This document shows, piece after piece, positions 29,361 through 39,163 of a DNA stretch of 64,000 nucleotides. The stretch comes from Psychrobacter coccoides. GTDB lineage: Bacteria > Pseudomonadota > Gammaproteobacteria > Pseudomonadales > Moraxellaceae. The translations under genes and the position numbers were made by a program. The notes under the pieces are model-generated. The model was not told the origin of the DNA, searched no databases, and was given only the letters and a program-made list of their open reading frames with translations. The DNA lies in assembly GCF_017498085.1 (NCBI RefSeq), contig NZ_JAGBKM010000005.1:1-64000 (forward strand), in the 5' to 3' direction. The first letter of the stretch is position 1. The number at the start of each line of letters is the position of its first letter.

Positions 29361-30650
29361 TCAATCGTTACTAGCCGCCTGCTGCTGTAGCCACTGCATA
29401 AACTGCTTGCTGTGCTGTTCACGCTGATTATCAGCAAACTCATAAAAGCGGGTACCCGCTAGGTTATGAGGTAAATAGTTTTGCGGATAATAATGATTGG
29501 GATAATCATGAGGGTAGACATAGTTTGCCCCATAGCCTTGATCACGCATCAGCTTGGTCACACCATTACGCAGATGCAGCGGCACAGGTGAGGCGTCTTT
29601 TTCTGCTAGCGCCATGGCGGCATTGATGGCTTTGTAGGTGCTATTGCTTTTGGCACTCGTTGCCAGATACACCACCACTTGTCCTAAGATAATACGTGCC
29701 TCAGGCATACCGATGGACTGAACACTGCGCAGCGCCGCATCAGCGAGCAGTAGCGCATTGGGATTGGCATTGCCAATATCCTCACTGGCTAAGATGACCA
29801 AACGCCGAGCGATAAAATCAGCAGGCTCACCGCCCACCAGCATTCGAGCCATCCAATACAAGGCGGCATCAGGATCGGAGCCACGTACGGACTTGATCAT
29901 CGCTGATACCATATCGTAGTGCTGCTCTCCTTCTTTGTCATAACGCACCAGTGCGGTTTGGGCTACCCGCCCGACCAGAGCGTCATCAATGACGATAGTC
30001 GGCTGCGTGGGATCTGCAGTTTGTACCGCCAACTCCAACAAATTTAGGGCTTTACGGGCATCGCCATGGGCCAATTGGCTGATGAAATCCTGTGCCCGTA
30101 ACTCGATAGGTCGCTGCTTGAGCTGTGTATCTTGCGTAAGGGCGCGCTTCAGTACTGCAGCGATCTGCTCAGTGCTAAGTGGCTCTAAGCGATACACTTG
30201 GCAGCGTGACAGGAGGGCATTATTGACACTAAAGGAGGGGTTTTCGGTAGTCGCACCAATCAAGGTAATATCACCTGACTCGACTGCACCGAGTAGAGCA
30301 TCTTGCTGCGCTTTATTAAAACGGTGAATCTCATCAATAAACACCACGGGCGACTCAAAGCTCAAGCCATCATTGCTGTCTAAGACTTCACGCAGCTGTT
30401 TGACGCCAGTATTGAGCGCAGATAACGCATGAAACGGCCTGCCCACAGCGTCAGCCAGTAGCATGGCGATGGTGGTCTTGCCGATACCGGCCTCCCCGTG
30501 CAAAATGATCGATGGTAAATGACTTTGATCGACCAAACGGCGCAGCGGTGCATCTGCTGCCAGCAAATGCGCTTGACCAATGATGGCATCAAGAGAGGTG
30601 GGGCGCATACGCTGAGCCAGTGGGGTATCAGCATGAAAGTTAGGGGACAT
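29361..30650 (-). CDS. rarA: Replication-associated recombination protein RarA (MgsA)
   Basis: 429-residue AAA+ ATPase related to clamp loaders, acting at stalled replication forks. It shows 'MRPTSLDAIIGQAHLL', Walker A 'GEAGIGKTTIA' (~52-62), Walker B 'VVFIDEIHRFNKAQQDALL', sensor 'LIGATTENPSF' with 'LLSRCQVYRL', and 'GDARKALNLLELA'. The C-terminal tetramerisation region includes 'GSDPDAALYWMARML', 'RRLVILASEDIGNANP' and 'GYGANYVYPHDYPNHYY'. Upstream of ribB on the same strand with a 167-base gap. Confidence 0.96.
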   Translation of the reverse strand: MSPNFHADTPLAQRMRPTSLDAIIGQAHLLAADAPLRRLVDQSHLPSIILHGEAGIGKTTIAMLLADAVGRPFHALSALNTGVKQLREVLDSNDGLSFESPVVFIDEIHRFNKAQQDALLGAVESGDITLIGATTENPSFSVNNALLSRCQVYRLEPLSTEQIAAVLKRALTQDTQLKQRPIELRAQDFISQLAHGDARKALNLLELAVQTADPTQPTIVIDDALVGRVAQTALVRYDKEGEQHYDMVSAMIKSVRGSDPDAALYWMARMLVGGEPADFIARRLVILASEDIGNANPNALLLADAALRSVQSIGMPEARIILGQVVVYLATSAKSNSTYKAINAAMALAEKDASPVPLHLRNGVTKLMRDQGYGANYVYPHDYPNHYYPQNYLPHNLAGTRFYEFADNQREQHSKQFMQWLQQQAASND

Positions 30651-30803
30651 AGGGTTCTCTATCTTGCTACTCTACTTTTGGGAAATGGTATCACATAAAT
30701 GTATCGCTTATGTTTGAGGCGCTTTTATTTTATCTGAGACAACCTCATAAATAGAGAAGGTCCAGACGCTAACCGACGCTAAATAAGGAGACATTGGTCC
30801 ATC

Positions 30804-31334
30804 ATGATACGTGCATTCATAACCCAGTTATTGAGCCGAAAGCGCCAATTATCAAGACCAGACAAACCGCTATCACGGTATCTAAGCGCAGGTGAGATGG
30901 CGCTGGCACGTTCGGTCTTTGGCGATGACTTGCACTTGGATAGTGTGCAGCTAAAGACAGCATGGTGGGTGCTAAAAAACTATGCCGTAAGTCCTAATGG
31001 CAATATTTATTTCAATCGGGCAGATTGGATAGAAGACTTCAGCCAAGCCTCTATCAGTAAGCAAAGCTGGCTCATACATGAGTTGACTCATGTCTGGCAG
31101 CGCCAACAGGGTCTGAAGGTGGTGCGTAGGGCGCTCATCAATCGCCGCTACGATTATGATTTAATCATCGGCAAGTCGTTTTTTAAATACGGTATAGAGC
31201 AGCAAGCACGCATGGTAGAGGATTACTTTTTACAGCGTCATCTTGGACGAGATTGTCAGGCATTTGAAACCTGCATCCCGTTTTTAGTAGCGTCTGATCA
31301 TAGGAGTAGCCTCCTCAGTCGCAGCGCCAGTTAG
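30804..31334 (+). CDS. Vgr-related HExxH putative metalloprotein
   Basis: 176 residues with 'LSAGEMALARSVFGDDLHLDSVQL', 'PNGNIYFNRADWIEDFS' and the zinc-type motif 'LIHELTHVWQRQQG' (HExxH). The same order (LTxGE..FG..., PNGNIYF, HExTHVWQ) occurs in small proteins of proteobacteria often labelled 'Rhs' or 'Vgr-related', relatives of DUF4157-type domains. No signal peptide, T6SS gene or immunity gene is adjacent, so a secretion role is unsupported. Metal binding is likely; peptidase activity is not shown. An AAGGAGA lies ~15 bases upstream. Confidence 0.7.
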   Translation: MIRAFITQLLSRKRQLSRPDKPLSRYLSAGEMALARSVFGDDLHLDSVQLKTAWWVLKNYAVSPNGNIYFNRADWIEDFSQASISKQSWLIHELTHVWQRQQGLKVVRRALINRRYDYDLIIGKSFFKYGIEQQARMVEDYFLQRHLGRDCQAFETCIPFLVASDHRSSLLSRSAS

Positions 31335-31350
31335 AGTCTGAATGGATAAC

Positions 31351-31415
31351 TATAGTCAATTCAAAATAAAATCGATATGCTGATATTACCAGTGCTACTG
31401 GTATCAGTTTTATCT
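31351..31415. repeat. MITE-like element B, left-end fragment
   Basis: Begins TATAGTCAATTCAAAATAAA and continues through a GTGCTACTGGTA block shared with element D at 46,116. No matching right end was found nearby, so it appears to be truncated. Confidence 0.65.
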
Positions 31416-31578
31416 AGAGCACAGACGGATCGTTCAAAGTTTACTATTTAGATTAACGCTAAGACAGGCTATGCTAAATAACGCCTTTACTCTCAGTATG
31501 TATCAACTCATCATCAAATATTCATCTATAATAAAATAAAACGGCTCTCTGGGCTTATAACAAAGGAATGGTACCCTC

Positions 31579-32529
31579 ATGTTGAATTTTTTTACGACAC
31601 AGTCTGATACCCGGCCGCAAGCAACTATTATAGATAACGGTAAAGCAGCTACACATCCACGCTATACTGCCAAGTTACTAGCCTCCGCACTTGTAGGCGC
31701 ACTACTACTGATTGGGTGTCAGCAGCCCTCAGAGCCAGTGCCCTTAGATGAAGACAGTCAAGCCAGTACGCCAGCCGATGTTGAAGCCTCTAAGCCTGTG
31801 CCCATCAGTGACTCAGCTGCCGCACGCATCGAGCAGTTTCAACCTTTATATGTGGCGCAGATGCAAGGGCTGCAGCGGCGTCTGCAAGCAGAGTATGAGT
31901 CACTACAGGCTGCAGACGCTCCCGCTAGTGACAATAGCTTATTGGTGACGGGAACACCTGAACCTGAAGGAGCGACTGACACTCAGTCCAATGCTGCCAG
32001 TCAAGCTGGTCGCACCGCTGCACCGGAGACTACTGAACAAGCGAATGAAGTAGCTGCAGCAGACGCCATAGAGACAGAGATCAACACCAGTACTGAAGTT
32101 GGTGAGCGTGACTTAGAAGTACTGAAGCGCATCAGTCTTGAGCCAAGAGAGCCTGAGATACTGACGCAAGCGCAGCTTGTTGAGCATTACCAACAAGCCA
32201 TGCAAGCCCTATATCAGCCGGCAACTACTGCGCTTAGCGCACAAGATATAGATACCTTACTCAATATCGCTGCTTTATCACCGCAACTGTTTGAGCATAC
32301 GGAGATCGCTCAGCGACTCAGCACAAAAAGCCCGGCATTGGCTCGTATCATCGTCCAGCATCAAGTCTGGAAGCAGATAGAGGCGCAGCATGTACAGGAT
32401 ATGCAGCAAATGCAGTTGGCGCAGCAACAAGAGTTTGAGACCTTGATGGCGAAGTTTAATGACACTATTAAGGGTTATGATGCTCAAATTGCCAAATACG
32501 AGCGCTTACTAAAAGAGTTTCAGGACTAA
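31579..32529 (+). CDS. Putative lipoprotein with coiled-coil C terminus
   Basis: 316 residues. A hydrophobic stretch at ~32-46 ends in lipobox 'LIGC' (Cys47), preceded by an unusually long ~30-residue n-region without a better internal start. After the Cys the chain is Ser/Pro/Glu/Ala-rich. It then carries a helical half, ending in Gln-rich coiled coil ('MQQMQLAQQQEFETLMAKF'). AAAGGAATGG precedes the ATG. No enzymatic motif. Probably membrane-anchored by a lipid; function unknown. Confidence 0.7.
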   Translation: MLNFFTTQSDTRPQATIIDNGKAATHPRYTAKLLASALVGALLLIGCQQPSEPVPLDEDSQASTPADVEASKPVPISDSAAARIEQFQPLYVAQMQGLQRRLQAEYESLQAADAPASDNSLLVTGTPEPEGATDTQSNAASQAGRTAAPETTEQANEVAAADAIETEINTSTEVGERDLEVLKRISLEPREPEILTQAQLVEHYQQAMQALYQPATTALSAQDIDTLLNIAALSPQLFEHTEIAQRLSTKSPALARIIVQHQVWKQIEAQHVQDMQQMQLAQQQEFETLMAKFNDTIKGYDAQIAKYERLLKEFQD

Positions 32530-32543
32530 AAGAGTCTTAGAGA

Positions 32544-32690
32544 TATAGTCGACCCTAAGTAAAGTGAATATATTTTGCCATGTGCTGTTGGGATGAATTT
32601 TACGCAGCATCGAAAAGTGACGAGGTCACACAGCAAGCAAGGAAAATTTATACCAACAGTACTACATCATTTTTAAAGTGTCTTATAGTT
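32544..32690. repeat. MITE-like element C (diverged, inverted)
   Basis: Starts TATAGTCGACCCTAAGTAAA and ends near ...TTTTTAAAGTGTCTTATAG. The middle (CAGCAAGCAAGGAAAATTTA) is the reverse complement of the equivalent part of element D, so the element lies inverted relative to D. The right end is degraded. Confidence 0.6.
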
Positions 32691-32712
32691 CGAGAGCAAG
32701 TCTTTCTTCCGT

Positions 32713-32745
32713 AAAAAAATCCCGCACAATGGCGGGATTTTTATC
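32713..32745. terminator. Bidirectional terminator downstream of gltA
   Basis: AAAAATCCCGC and GCGGGATTTTT pair across ACAATG, with A and T tracts on opposite sides. It is 28 bases past the gltA stop on the minus strand. Confidence 0.85.
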
Positions 32746-32772
32746 ATTTTAGTATCTAATATTTGCTCAACA

Positions 32773-34068
32773 TTACTTACGGTCTTCGACTTCTACGAAG
32801 TCACGCTTGGTCTCGCCCGTGTACAACTGACGTGGACGACCGATTTTGAACGGTGCGCTATGCATTTCTAACCAATGGCTGATCCAACCAGAGGTACGAG
32901 CCAATGAGAAAATCACAGTAAACATTGACGTTGGAATACCAATGGCTTTTAAGATAATGCCAGAGTAGAAGTCAACGTTTGGATACAGGTTACGCTCGAT
33001 GAAGTACGGGTCTTCAAGAGCAATCTTCTCAAGCTTCATGGCCAGTTCAAGCTTAGGATCGTCGATACCTAGGGCGTCTAATACTTCATCAGAGGCTTGC
33101 TTAAGTACCTGTGCACGTGGGTCGAAGTTTTTGTACACACGGTGACCAAAGCCCATGAGCTTCACTTCACGACGTTTTACTTTTTCCATAAACTCATCGA
33201 CGTTTTCGACCGTACCGATCTCATCTAGCATCTCTAGGACAGCTTCGTTGGCGCCGCCATGTGATGGGCCCCACAGTGCAGCGATACCAGCAGCGATACA
33301 CGCATATGGGTTTGCGCCAGTAGAGCCTGCCAGACGTACAGTAGACGTCGAGGCGTTTTGCTCGTGGTCAGCATGTAAGGTAAAGATCTTGTCCATCGCT
33401 TTGGCAAGTACAGGGTTTACTTTGTAATCAACATCTGCAGGGGTGGCAAACATCATGTACAGGAAGTTTTCTGCATAGCTAAAGTCATTACGTGGATACA
33501 TAAACGGTTCGCCTTGCGAGTATTTATAACTCATCGCAGCAAGCGTTGGCATCTTAGCAATCAGACGAATGGCAGTGATTTCACGGTGCTTTTCATTACT
33601 GATGTCTAGGTCTTCGTGATAAAACGCAGATAGCGCACCGACCACACCGACCATGATCGCCATTGGATGCGCATCACGGCGGAAGCCTTCAAAAAACTTA
33701 CGCAGTTGATCATGGACACCGGTATGCTTACGAATCTTTTCAAAGAAATCTTCTTTTTGTTCTTTGTTTGGAAGCTCTCCATGAATCAGGGCGTAAGCCA
33801 CTTCTAGATACTCAGCGTTATTGGCCAATTGGTCAATAGGGTAGCCACGGTGTAATAGCTCGCCTTCGCCGCCGTTGATAAAGGTGATTTTTGACTCAAC
33901 AGGAGCCGTTACCTTAAACCCTGGGTCATAAGCCCAGTAACCAGCTTCTTGTAGCGCTGCTACATCAATAACCGACTGTCCTAAAGTACCGTTAATAATA
34001 GGAAGTTGGTATTCCTTACCATCTACTGTAAGTGTGGCTTCATTGTTTGACTTAATGTTGTCAGCCAT
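32773..34068 (-). CDS. gltA: Citrate synthase (type II)
   Basis: 431 residues, the length of hexameric NADH-sensitive gammaproteobacterial citrate synthases. It condenses oxaloacetate and acetyl-CoA. It shows '[20 protein letters not shown]' near the N terminus, '[20 protein letters not shown]' with an active-site His, '[15 protein letters not shown]', '[15 protein letters not shown]' with the second His, and '[15 protein letters not shown]' with the catalytic Asp. A GAGAGGAAAT Shine-Dalgarno is visible before the ATG. Divergent from the sdh-suc genes across 1.37 kb. Confidence 0.97.
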   Translation of the reverse strand: MADNIKSNNEATLTVDGKEYQLPIINGTLGQSVIDVAALQEAGYWAYDPGFKVTAPVESKITFINGGEGELLHRGYPIDQLANNAEYLEVAYALIHGELPNKEQKEDFFEKIRKHTGVHDQLRKFFEGFRRDAHPMAIMVGVVGALSAFYHEDLDISNEKHREITAIRLIAKMPTLAAMSYKYSQGEPFMYPRNDFSYAENFLYMMFATPADVDYKVNPVLAKAMDKIFTLHADHEQNASTSTVRLAGSTGANPYACIAAGIAALWGPSHGGANEAVLEMLDEIGTVENVDEFMEKVKRREVKLMGFGHRVYKNFDPRAQVLKQASDEVLDALGIDDPKLELAMKLEKIALEDPYFIERNLYPNVDFYSGIILKAIGIPTSMFTVIFSLARTSGWISHWLEMHSAPFKIGRPRQLYTGETKRDFVEVEDRK

Positions 34069-34193
34069 AATTTCCTCTCCGTTGGTCTTAGCATGTTAAA
34101 TAAAAAAATAATAACGACACATACCCTCGTATCGTTACTTAAGAAGTCGTAAATAAAGAACTAGATAATACAAATTTAGTTGGCTCAGTAGTC

Positions 34194-34338
34194 TATAGTC
34201 GATACTAAATAAAATAGAGACACCACATTCATGCGCTAGACTGATGCAAGTTTTTTGACGTGCTGTGCTTGCGCCGCTCGATGCTACAAAAAATTTATTC
34301 CAGTCTTGCTGTATGCTTTTTATACTGACCTGACTATA
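34194..34338. repeat. MITE-like element E upstream of gltA
   Basis: 145 bp, starting TATAGTCGATACTAAATAAA and ending GACCTGACTATA (inverse TATAGTCAGGTC). It contains a 'GTGCTGTGCTTGC' core resembling element D. It lies 125-270 bases upstream of the gltA start codon. Confidence 0.75.
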
Positions 34339-34747
34339 GCTATGTTACCAGTAAATAAGCATACTTTGAAAAAACTTTTATCGCCAATCCTGCTAAGTTG
34401 TAGGCTTTAAAGGCGTTTGTCTGCAGTAATATTTGTATCAAAATATGTCTATGCGCTTATTTGTTAGAAATATCGCCATTCTTGGTTATTCACTTTGTGG
34501 CCGCCAGCTCGCCAAAAAAGCGCTATTTTTTGTCTGTTATTAGTAGCCACGTTTTTATTTATTTGAGCAAAAACAGGCCGTATATGAGCGACAAAGAAAT
34601 AAAGTCCGGTTTATAGAGACTTTTGTCAGGGCAACTGACCAGCAATTATATTACGCCTATCTGACTCTTTGTAAGAATAACGCTAATAATCACTATTTAA
34701 GGGATAAATTTGTAATTGTCAGTCAGTCATTTTATAATTAGAAATAT

Positions 34748-35056
34748 TTGACTGACACTAATGCCACTATATATCCATTAATCTTCTAATAAAGCCGCCT
34801 GATAAAAGCCCTGCCAAGAGACATCGGCGAGGCTGCTATTTTGTGACAGCTACTTGGGGTTTATAGGAGATTAAGGAATAAGTTGTAATCTAAACAATAG
34901 TTTATGACTTGAATGTTGTTGTTATTTGTTCTATTTTTAGAGAGATATTGGTTTTGGTTTGCTAGGACAGCCATTGGCTTTAGGTTTATGGCTAGTCAGA
35001 TGCTAATCAAAGCCGTGGTTACTTATAAAGATAACATTGCGATGTTATCTTTTTTA
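34748..35056 (+). ncRNA. Candidate small RNA or long leader with orphan terminator
   Basis: A promoter-like TTGACT (34,748) is followed 16 bases later by TATATC (34,770). About 250 bases downstream a perfect hairpin AAAGATAACAT/ATGTTATCTTT (35,028-35,052) ends in TTTTTT. No ORF lies between. This would give a transcript of roughly 270-280 nt, either an sRNA or a prematurely terminated sdhC leader. It matches no RNA family I recognise. Confidence 0.4.
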
Positions 35057-35057
35057 T
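35026..35057 (+). terminator. Orphan Rho-independent terminator
   Basis: Perfect 11-bp stem AAAGATAACAT / ATGTTATCTTT with a TGCG loop (35,039-35,042 region), followed by T residues. No coding gene ends here. Confidence 0.75.
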
Positions 35058-35438
35058 CGATGGATTAGAAATAGACCAGTTAACAATACTCAACAATCGA
35101 CTGTGCTGTTGGCGGTAGAGCCAAAGCATGATGATTGTGTTTATTAGCGCTATATTCATCATTGCTGGGTTTATCACAGCGAGGTTTGTCTCATAGCGCT
35201 CAATGAGCAGATGTGATAGAGCAGTATGACACGCTTTTTGTAACAGATAGACACAGTATCCGATAGATATCGTACAAACCAGCGATCGTTGATAGTCATA
35301 ATGATACGTAGTAGGACCTTAGCGAAGTCAGCTAGCTCTTCCTTACTTTATTCGTCTCGTGTGTTGCTAAGTGGGCACTAACTTTTTTCAGTTGCACTGA
35401 ACGCCCATAGCAGATACAGGAGTATAACCGCAAAAAGG

Positions 35439-35825
35439 ATGCCCGCTGTGAAAAGCAACCGACCCATTAACTTGCCTTTAAGCCAAGTAATTAGCGTTAA
35501 TAGTTCACCGATAGCCAGAGCCTCGATTTTACATCGTATCTCAGGAATTGTTCTTTTTTTACTGATTCCAGTGATGCTTTGGCTTTTACAAACCTCTTTA
35601 GCGTCTCCGCAAGATTTTGCCGCTGTCTTTGATAACGTGCTTGTGCGTTTTGTTGCGTGGATTTTTGTCGCAGCGACTGCCTACCATTTTGTAATGGGCA
35701 TTAAGCACTTATTTGCTGACATGGGCTTCAACGAAGAGCTACAATCAGGTAAGACAGCGTCAATTGTGAGCTTTGTTATAGCTGCTATATTGATTGTACT
35801 GTCATTTATATGGGTGATGTTCTAA
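35439..35825 (+). CDS. sdhC: Succinate dehydrogenase cytochrome b556 subunit
   Basis: 128 residues, three membrane helices. 'RPINLPLSQV' and 'SPIARASILHRISGIVLFLL' are typical of the SdhC N terminus and quinone site (Ser/Arg). The haem-ligand His lies in 'TAYHFVMGIKHLFADMGF'. It anchors SdhAB in the inner membrane and binds haem b with SdhD. The stop overlaps the sdhD ATG (TAATG). First gene of sdhCDAB. Confidence 0.95.
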   Translation: MPAVKSNRPINLPLSQVISVNSSPIARASILHRISGIVLFLLIPVMLWLLQTSLASPQDFAAVFDNVLVRFVAWIFVAATAYHFVMGIKHLFADMGFNEELQSGKTASIVSFVIAAILIVLSFIWVMF

Positions 35826-36211
35826 TGATTAAAAACGATACAGGAATTAAGAGCGCAACTGGTCTAACCGGCTCAGGCTCGCGCGATTGGGTGATGCAGC
35901 GTATCAGTGCTGTGGTATTGGCAGTATACTCTGTCGTTTTGGTAGGCTTTTTTGTATTCAACGGTGAGTTGAATTACGAGCAGTGGGTGGGCTTTATTAC
36001 CAGCTTACCGATGCGCCTACTGAGCTTAGTTGCCATCATTGCTTTAGCGGCTCACGCTTGGGTGGGGATGTGGACGGTGTTGACGGATTATGTCAAAACC
36101 TCTGGACTACGCCTTGCGCTACAAGCAGCAATGATTATCGCAATCTTAGTATATTTATTTTGGGGCATCATGATTTTTTGGGGTAGTGGCTTCGGTGTCG
36201 TTGCCGTTTAA
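35825..36211 (+). CDS. sdhD: Succinate dehydrogenase hydrophobic membrane anchor subunit
   Basis: 128 residues from ATG 35825, which overlaps the sdhC stop; ATG 35810 would add five. 'GSRDWVMQRISAVVLAVYSV' is the SdhD start signature and 'LAAHAWVGMWTVLTDYVK' carries the second haem-ligand His and quinone-site residues. Three membrane helices. Works with SdhC at the quinone site of complex II. Confidence 0.94.
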   Translation: MIKNDTGIKSATGLTGSGSRDWVMQRISAVVLAVYSVVLVGFFVFNGELNYEQWVGFITSLPMRLLSLVAIIALAAHAWVGMWTVLTDYVKTSGLRLALQAAMIIAILVYLFWGIMIFWGSGFGVVAV

Positions 36212-36401
36212 TCCACTGTTAGAAATGATGACTAGACACATTTTAGTAAGTGGCTGAAGAGTGAGGCAGGTGTGATACAGGTGCATGACATCCTGAGCGC
36301 CTTATCCAAATACAATCTTTATTCGAATAATTTCAATATAGATTGATGACTGACTCTTTATATTTACTTCCCAAGCATTTACAGGCATTAGGAAAATCGT
36401 A

Positions 36402-38252
36402 ATGGCAACAAGACAAGATAATACCATTAGTAATATCAAAACCCTCAACTATGACGCTGTCATCGTTGGTGGTGGTGGGTCAGGTATGCGTGCCTCCCTA
36501 CAACTGGCCGAATCCGGTATGAAGGTTGCGGTTATCACCAAAGTATTCCCAACCCGCTCACATACGGTTGCCGCTCAAGGTGGTATCGGTGCAAGCCTTG
36601 GTAATATGAGTAATGACAACTGGCATTTCCACTTTTATGACACTGTCAAAGGGTCAGACTGGTTGGGTGACCAAGACGCTATCGAGTACATGTGCCGTGA
36701 AGCACCAAAAGTGGTGTATGAGCTTGAACACATGGGCATGCCGTTTGACCGTAACGAAGATGGCACGATTTATCAGCGTCCATTTGGTGGTCATACCTCA
36801 AACTATGGCGAAAAAGCAGTACAGCGTGCCTGTGCCGCTGCTGACCGTACAGGTCATGCGCTACTACATACGCTCTATCAAAAGAACTTACAGCTGGGGG
36901 CTGAGTTCTTTATCGAGTGGATTGCACTGGACTTGATTAAAGATGAAGACGGCAATATCAACGGTGTCATCGCTATCGAGCAAGAGACAGGCACAGTAGC
37001 GGTATTCCAAGCGCCAGCGACGGTATTGGCGACAGGTGGTGCAGGTCGTATCTTCTCCGCTTCTACCAACGCTTATATCAATACGGGCGACGGTCTTGGT
37101 ATGGCCGTTCGTGCTGGCGTCCCCCTACAGGATATGGAATTCTGGCAGTTCCACCCGACCGGCGTACATGGCGCTGGCGTGCTACTGACCGAAGGTTGTC
37201 GTGGTGAAGGCGCTATCTTGCGTAACAAAGACGGCGAAGCCTTTATGGAGCGTTATGCGCCAACGGTAAAAGACTTGGCCCCACGTGACTTGGTATCGCG
37301 CTCTATGGACCAAGAGATCAAAGAAGGCCGTGGTTGTGGCCCCAACGCTGATCATATCGTCATGGACATGACCCACTTAGGGGTCGATACCATCATGAAG
37401 CGTTTGCCATCTGTCTTTGAGATTGGTAAAAACTTTGCCAACGTCGACATTACTAAAGAGCCGATTCCGGTTATCCCAACCATTCACTATATGATGGGCG
37501 GGATTCCAACGACTATTAATGGTCAAGTGATTGTGCCCGATCTCGATGGTGAAGTAGACGAAGAAGGCCTGTATACTGAAGGCAAGCTGGTCAAAGGCTT
37601 GTACGCTATTGGCGAATGTGCTTGTGTGAGTGTACACGGTGCCAACCGCTTGGGTACCAACTCTCTACTGGACTTGGTCGTCTTTGGCCGTGCTGCAGGT
37701 AAGCATATCGTTGAAGAGTACTATCACGCAGACAATACTTATAAGCCAATCAACCCAAGAGTATTGGATTACACTTTAAGCCGTCTAAACAAGCTACAAG
37801 AGTCAACTGATGGCTATAATGCTCAAGACGTCGCTGATGAGATTCGTGCTACCATGCAATCACACGCCAGTGTATTCCGTACTCAGGCGATGATGGATGA
37901 AGGTGTCGAAAAGATTTTGGCACTAGGCGAAAAAGTCGACAAGATTCATCTTGGTGATAAGTCACAAGTGTTTAACACGGCACGTATTGAAGCGCTAGAA
38001 GTGGCCAACCTTTATGAAGTGGCAAAAGCAACGATGCTGTCAGCAGCAAATCGTCACGAATGCCGCGGTGCACATACGGTGCTTGATTATGAGCGTCCAG
38101 AGGATGATCCAGTCGCACCAAACGGTCGTAATGACAATGAATGGATGAAGCACACCGTTTGGTATGCTGAAGATAACAAAATTATCTACAAGCCAGTTCG
38201 TAAAGTGCCGCTCACTGTGGATTATGTTGAGCCAAAAGTGCGTGTTTACTAA
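36402..38252 (+). CDS. sdhA: Succinate dehydrogenase flavoprotein subunit
   Basis: 616 residues. The FAD-binding start 'YDAVIVGGGGSGMRASLQLAE' is given in part. 'TRSHTVAAQGGIGASLGN' contains the covalent-FAD His. The active-site region is 'FHPTGVHGAGVLLTEGCRGEG' (in part) and 'PRDLVSRSM' with the catalytic Arg. Also present are 'HYMMGGIPT', 'GANRLGTNSLLDLVVFGRAAG' (in part) and the C-terminal 'SRHECRGAH' equivalent 'ANRHECRGAHT'. It oxidises succinate to fumarate. A 190-base gap separates it from sdhD. Confidence 0.98.
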   Translation: MATRQDNTISNIKTLNYDAVIVGGGGSGMRASLQLAESGMKVAVITKVFPTRSHTVAAQGGIGASLGNMSNDNWHFHFYDTVKGSDWLGDQDAIEYMCREAPKVVYELEHMGMPFDRNEDGTIYQRPFGGHTSNYGEKAVQRACAAADRTGHALLHTLYQKNLQLGAEFFIEWIALDLIKDEDGNINGVIAIEQETGTVAVFQAPATVLATGGAGRIFSASTNAYINTGDGLGMAVRAGVPLQDMEFWQFHPTGVHGAGVLLTEGCRGEGAILRNKDGEAFMERYAPTVKDLAPRDLVSRSMDQEIKEGRGCGPNADHIVMDMTHLGVDTIMKRLPSVFEIGKNFANVDITKEPIPVIPTIHYMMGGIPTTINGQVIVPDLDGEVDEEGLYTEGKLVKGLYAIGECACVSVHGANRLGTNSLLDLVVFGRAAGKHIVEEYYHADNTYKPINPRVLDYTLSRLNKLQESTDGYNAQDVADEIRATMQSHASVFRTQAMMDEGVEKILALGEKVDKIHLGDKSQVFNTARIEALEVANLYEVAKATMLSAANRHECRGAHTVLDYERPEDDPVAPNGRNDNEWMKHTVWYAEDNKIIYKPVRKVPLTVDYVEPKVRVY

Positions 38253-38406
38253 TCGTTTTTTCAGACACGTTTAACTGTGGTTTGAGTGACGATTTTCGAA
38301 TTTAATTTTTGATTTTGTAAGGCCGGTTGTTTGTTTAGTGGTTATTTAGTTTGTAAGTGTCTAGATTTTTAGACAACCGAGCCTTACACCGCGTGGAGTT
38401 AGCACT

Positions 38407-39117
38407 ATGAGTCGAGGTACTCGCACCATTGAGATATATCGCTACGATCCTGATAAGGACGCAGCCCCATACATGCAAACATTTACGATTGAGCTGTTAG
38501 ACTCAGACCGTATGTTGCTTGACGTTTTATTGCGCTTAAAAAAGCAAGATGAAACCATCACCTTTAGACGCTCTTGCCGTGAAGGCATCTGTGGCTCTGA
38601 CGGTGTCAATATCAACGGTAAAAACGGTCTGGCTTGTTTGATCAATATGAATACGCTACCAGAAAAAGTAACCGTACGTCCGCTACCTGGGCTACCGGTT
38701 GTCCGTGATCTGGTCGTGGATATGAACCAGTTTTATGAGCAGTACGAAAAGGTACACCCGTTTTTGATCAATGATCAGCCAGCACCGCCAACAGAGCGTT
38801 TGCAGTCACCTGAGCAACGTGAGCAACTAAACGGTCTATACGAGTGTATTCTATGCGCTTGCTGTTCGACCAGTTGCCCGTCGTTTTGGTGGAACCCGGA
38901 TAAGTTCCTAGGTCCATCAGCGCTACTGCATGCTTATCGTTTTGTAGCAGACAGCCGTGACAACGATACCCAAGCTCGTTTGGCCCGTTTGGATGATCCA
39001 TTTAGCCTGTTCCGTTGCCGTGGTATCATGAACTGCGTGTCCGTGTGTCCAAAAGGTCTCAACCCAACTCGAGCGATTGGTCATCTGCGTAACTTGTTGA
39101 TCGATCAAGCAGGCTAA
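38407..39117 (+). CDS. sdhB: Succinate dehydrogenase iron-sulfur subunit
   Basis: 236 residues. The [2Fe-2S] cluster ligands are in 'SCREGICGSDGVNINGKNGLAC' region (Cys-x4-Cys-x2-...-Cys). [4Fe-4S] and [3Fe-4S] ligands are in 'CILCACCSTSCPSFWWN' and 'CRGIMNCVSVCPKGLNP'. It passes electrons from SdhA flavin to quinone. TGGAGTTAGC precedes the ATG. It ends the sdh unit, with a terminator 50 bases downstream. Confidence 0.98.
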   Translation: MSRGTRTIEIYRYDPDKDAAPYMQTFTIELLDSDRMLLDVLLRLKKQDETITFRRSCREGICGSDGVNINGKNGLACLINMNTLPEKVTVRPLPGLPVVRDLVVDMNQFYEQYEKVHPFLINDQPAPPTERLQSPEQREQLNGLYECILCACCSTSCPSFWWNPDKFLGPSALLHAYRFVADSRDNDTQARLARLDDPFSLFRCRGIMNCVSVCPKGLNPTRAIGHLRNLLIDQAG

Positions 39118-39163
39118 GATCAGTAAGTTAATAACTGATTGCTAAGTCGCTTCAGCTGAATAC

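Larger units (their letters stand above)
34069..35438. other. 1.37-kb gene-free region between gltA and sdhC
   Basis: No convincing ORF on either strand. It contains MITE-like element E (34,194-34,338), a 9-bp inverted repeat TGTCAGTCA/TGACTGACA (34,717-34,757) overlapping a promoter-like TTGACT, and a strong orphan terminator (35,028-35,056). The remaining sequence is AT-rich and presumably holds the divergent gltA and sdhC control regions. Confidence 0.6.
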
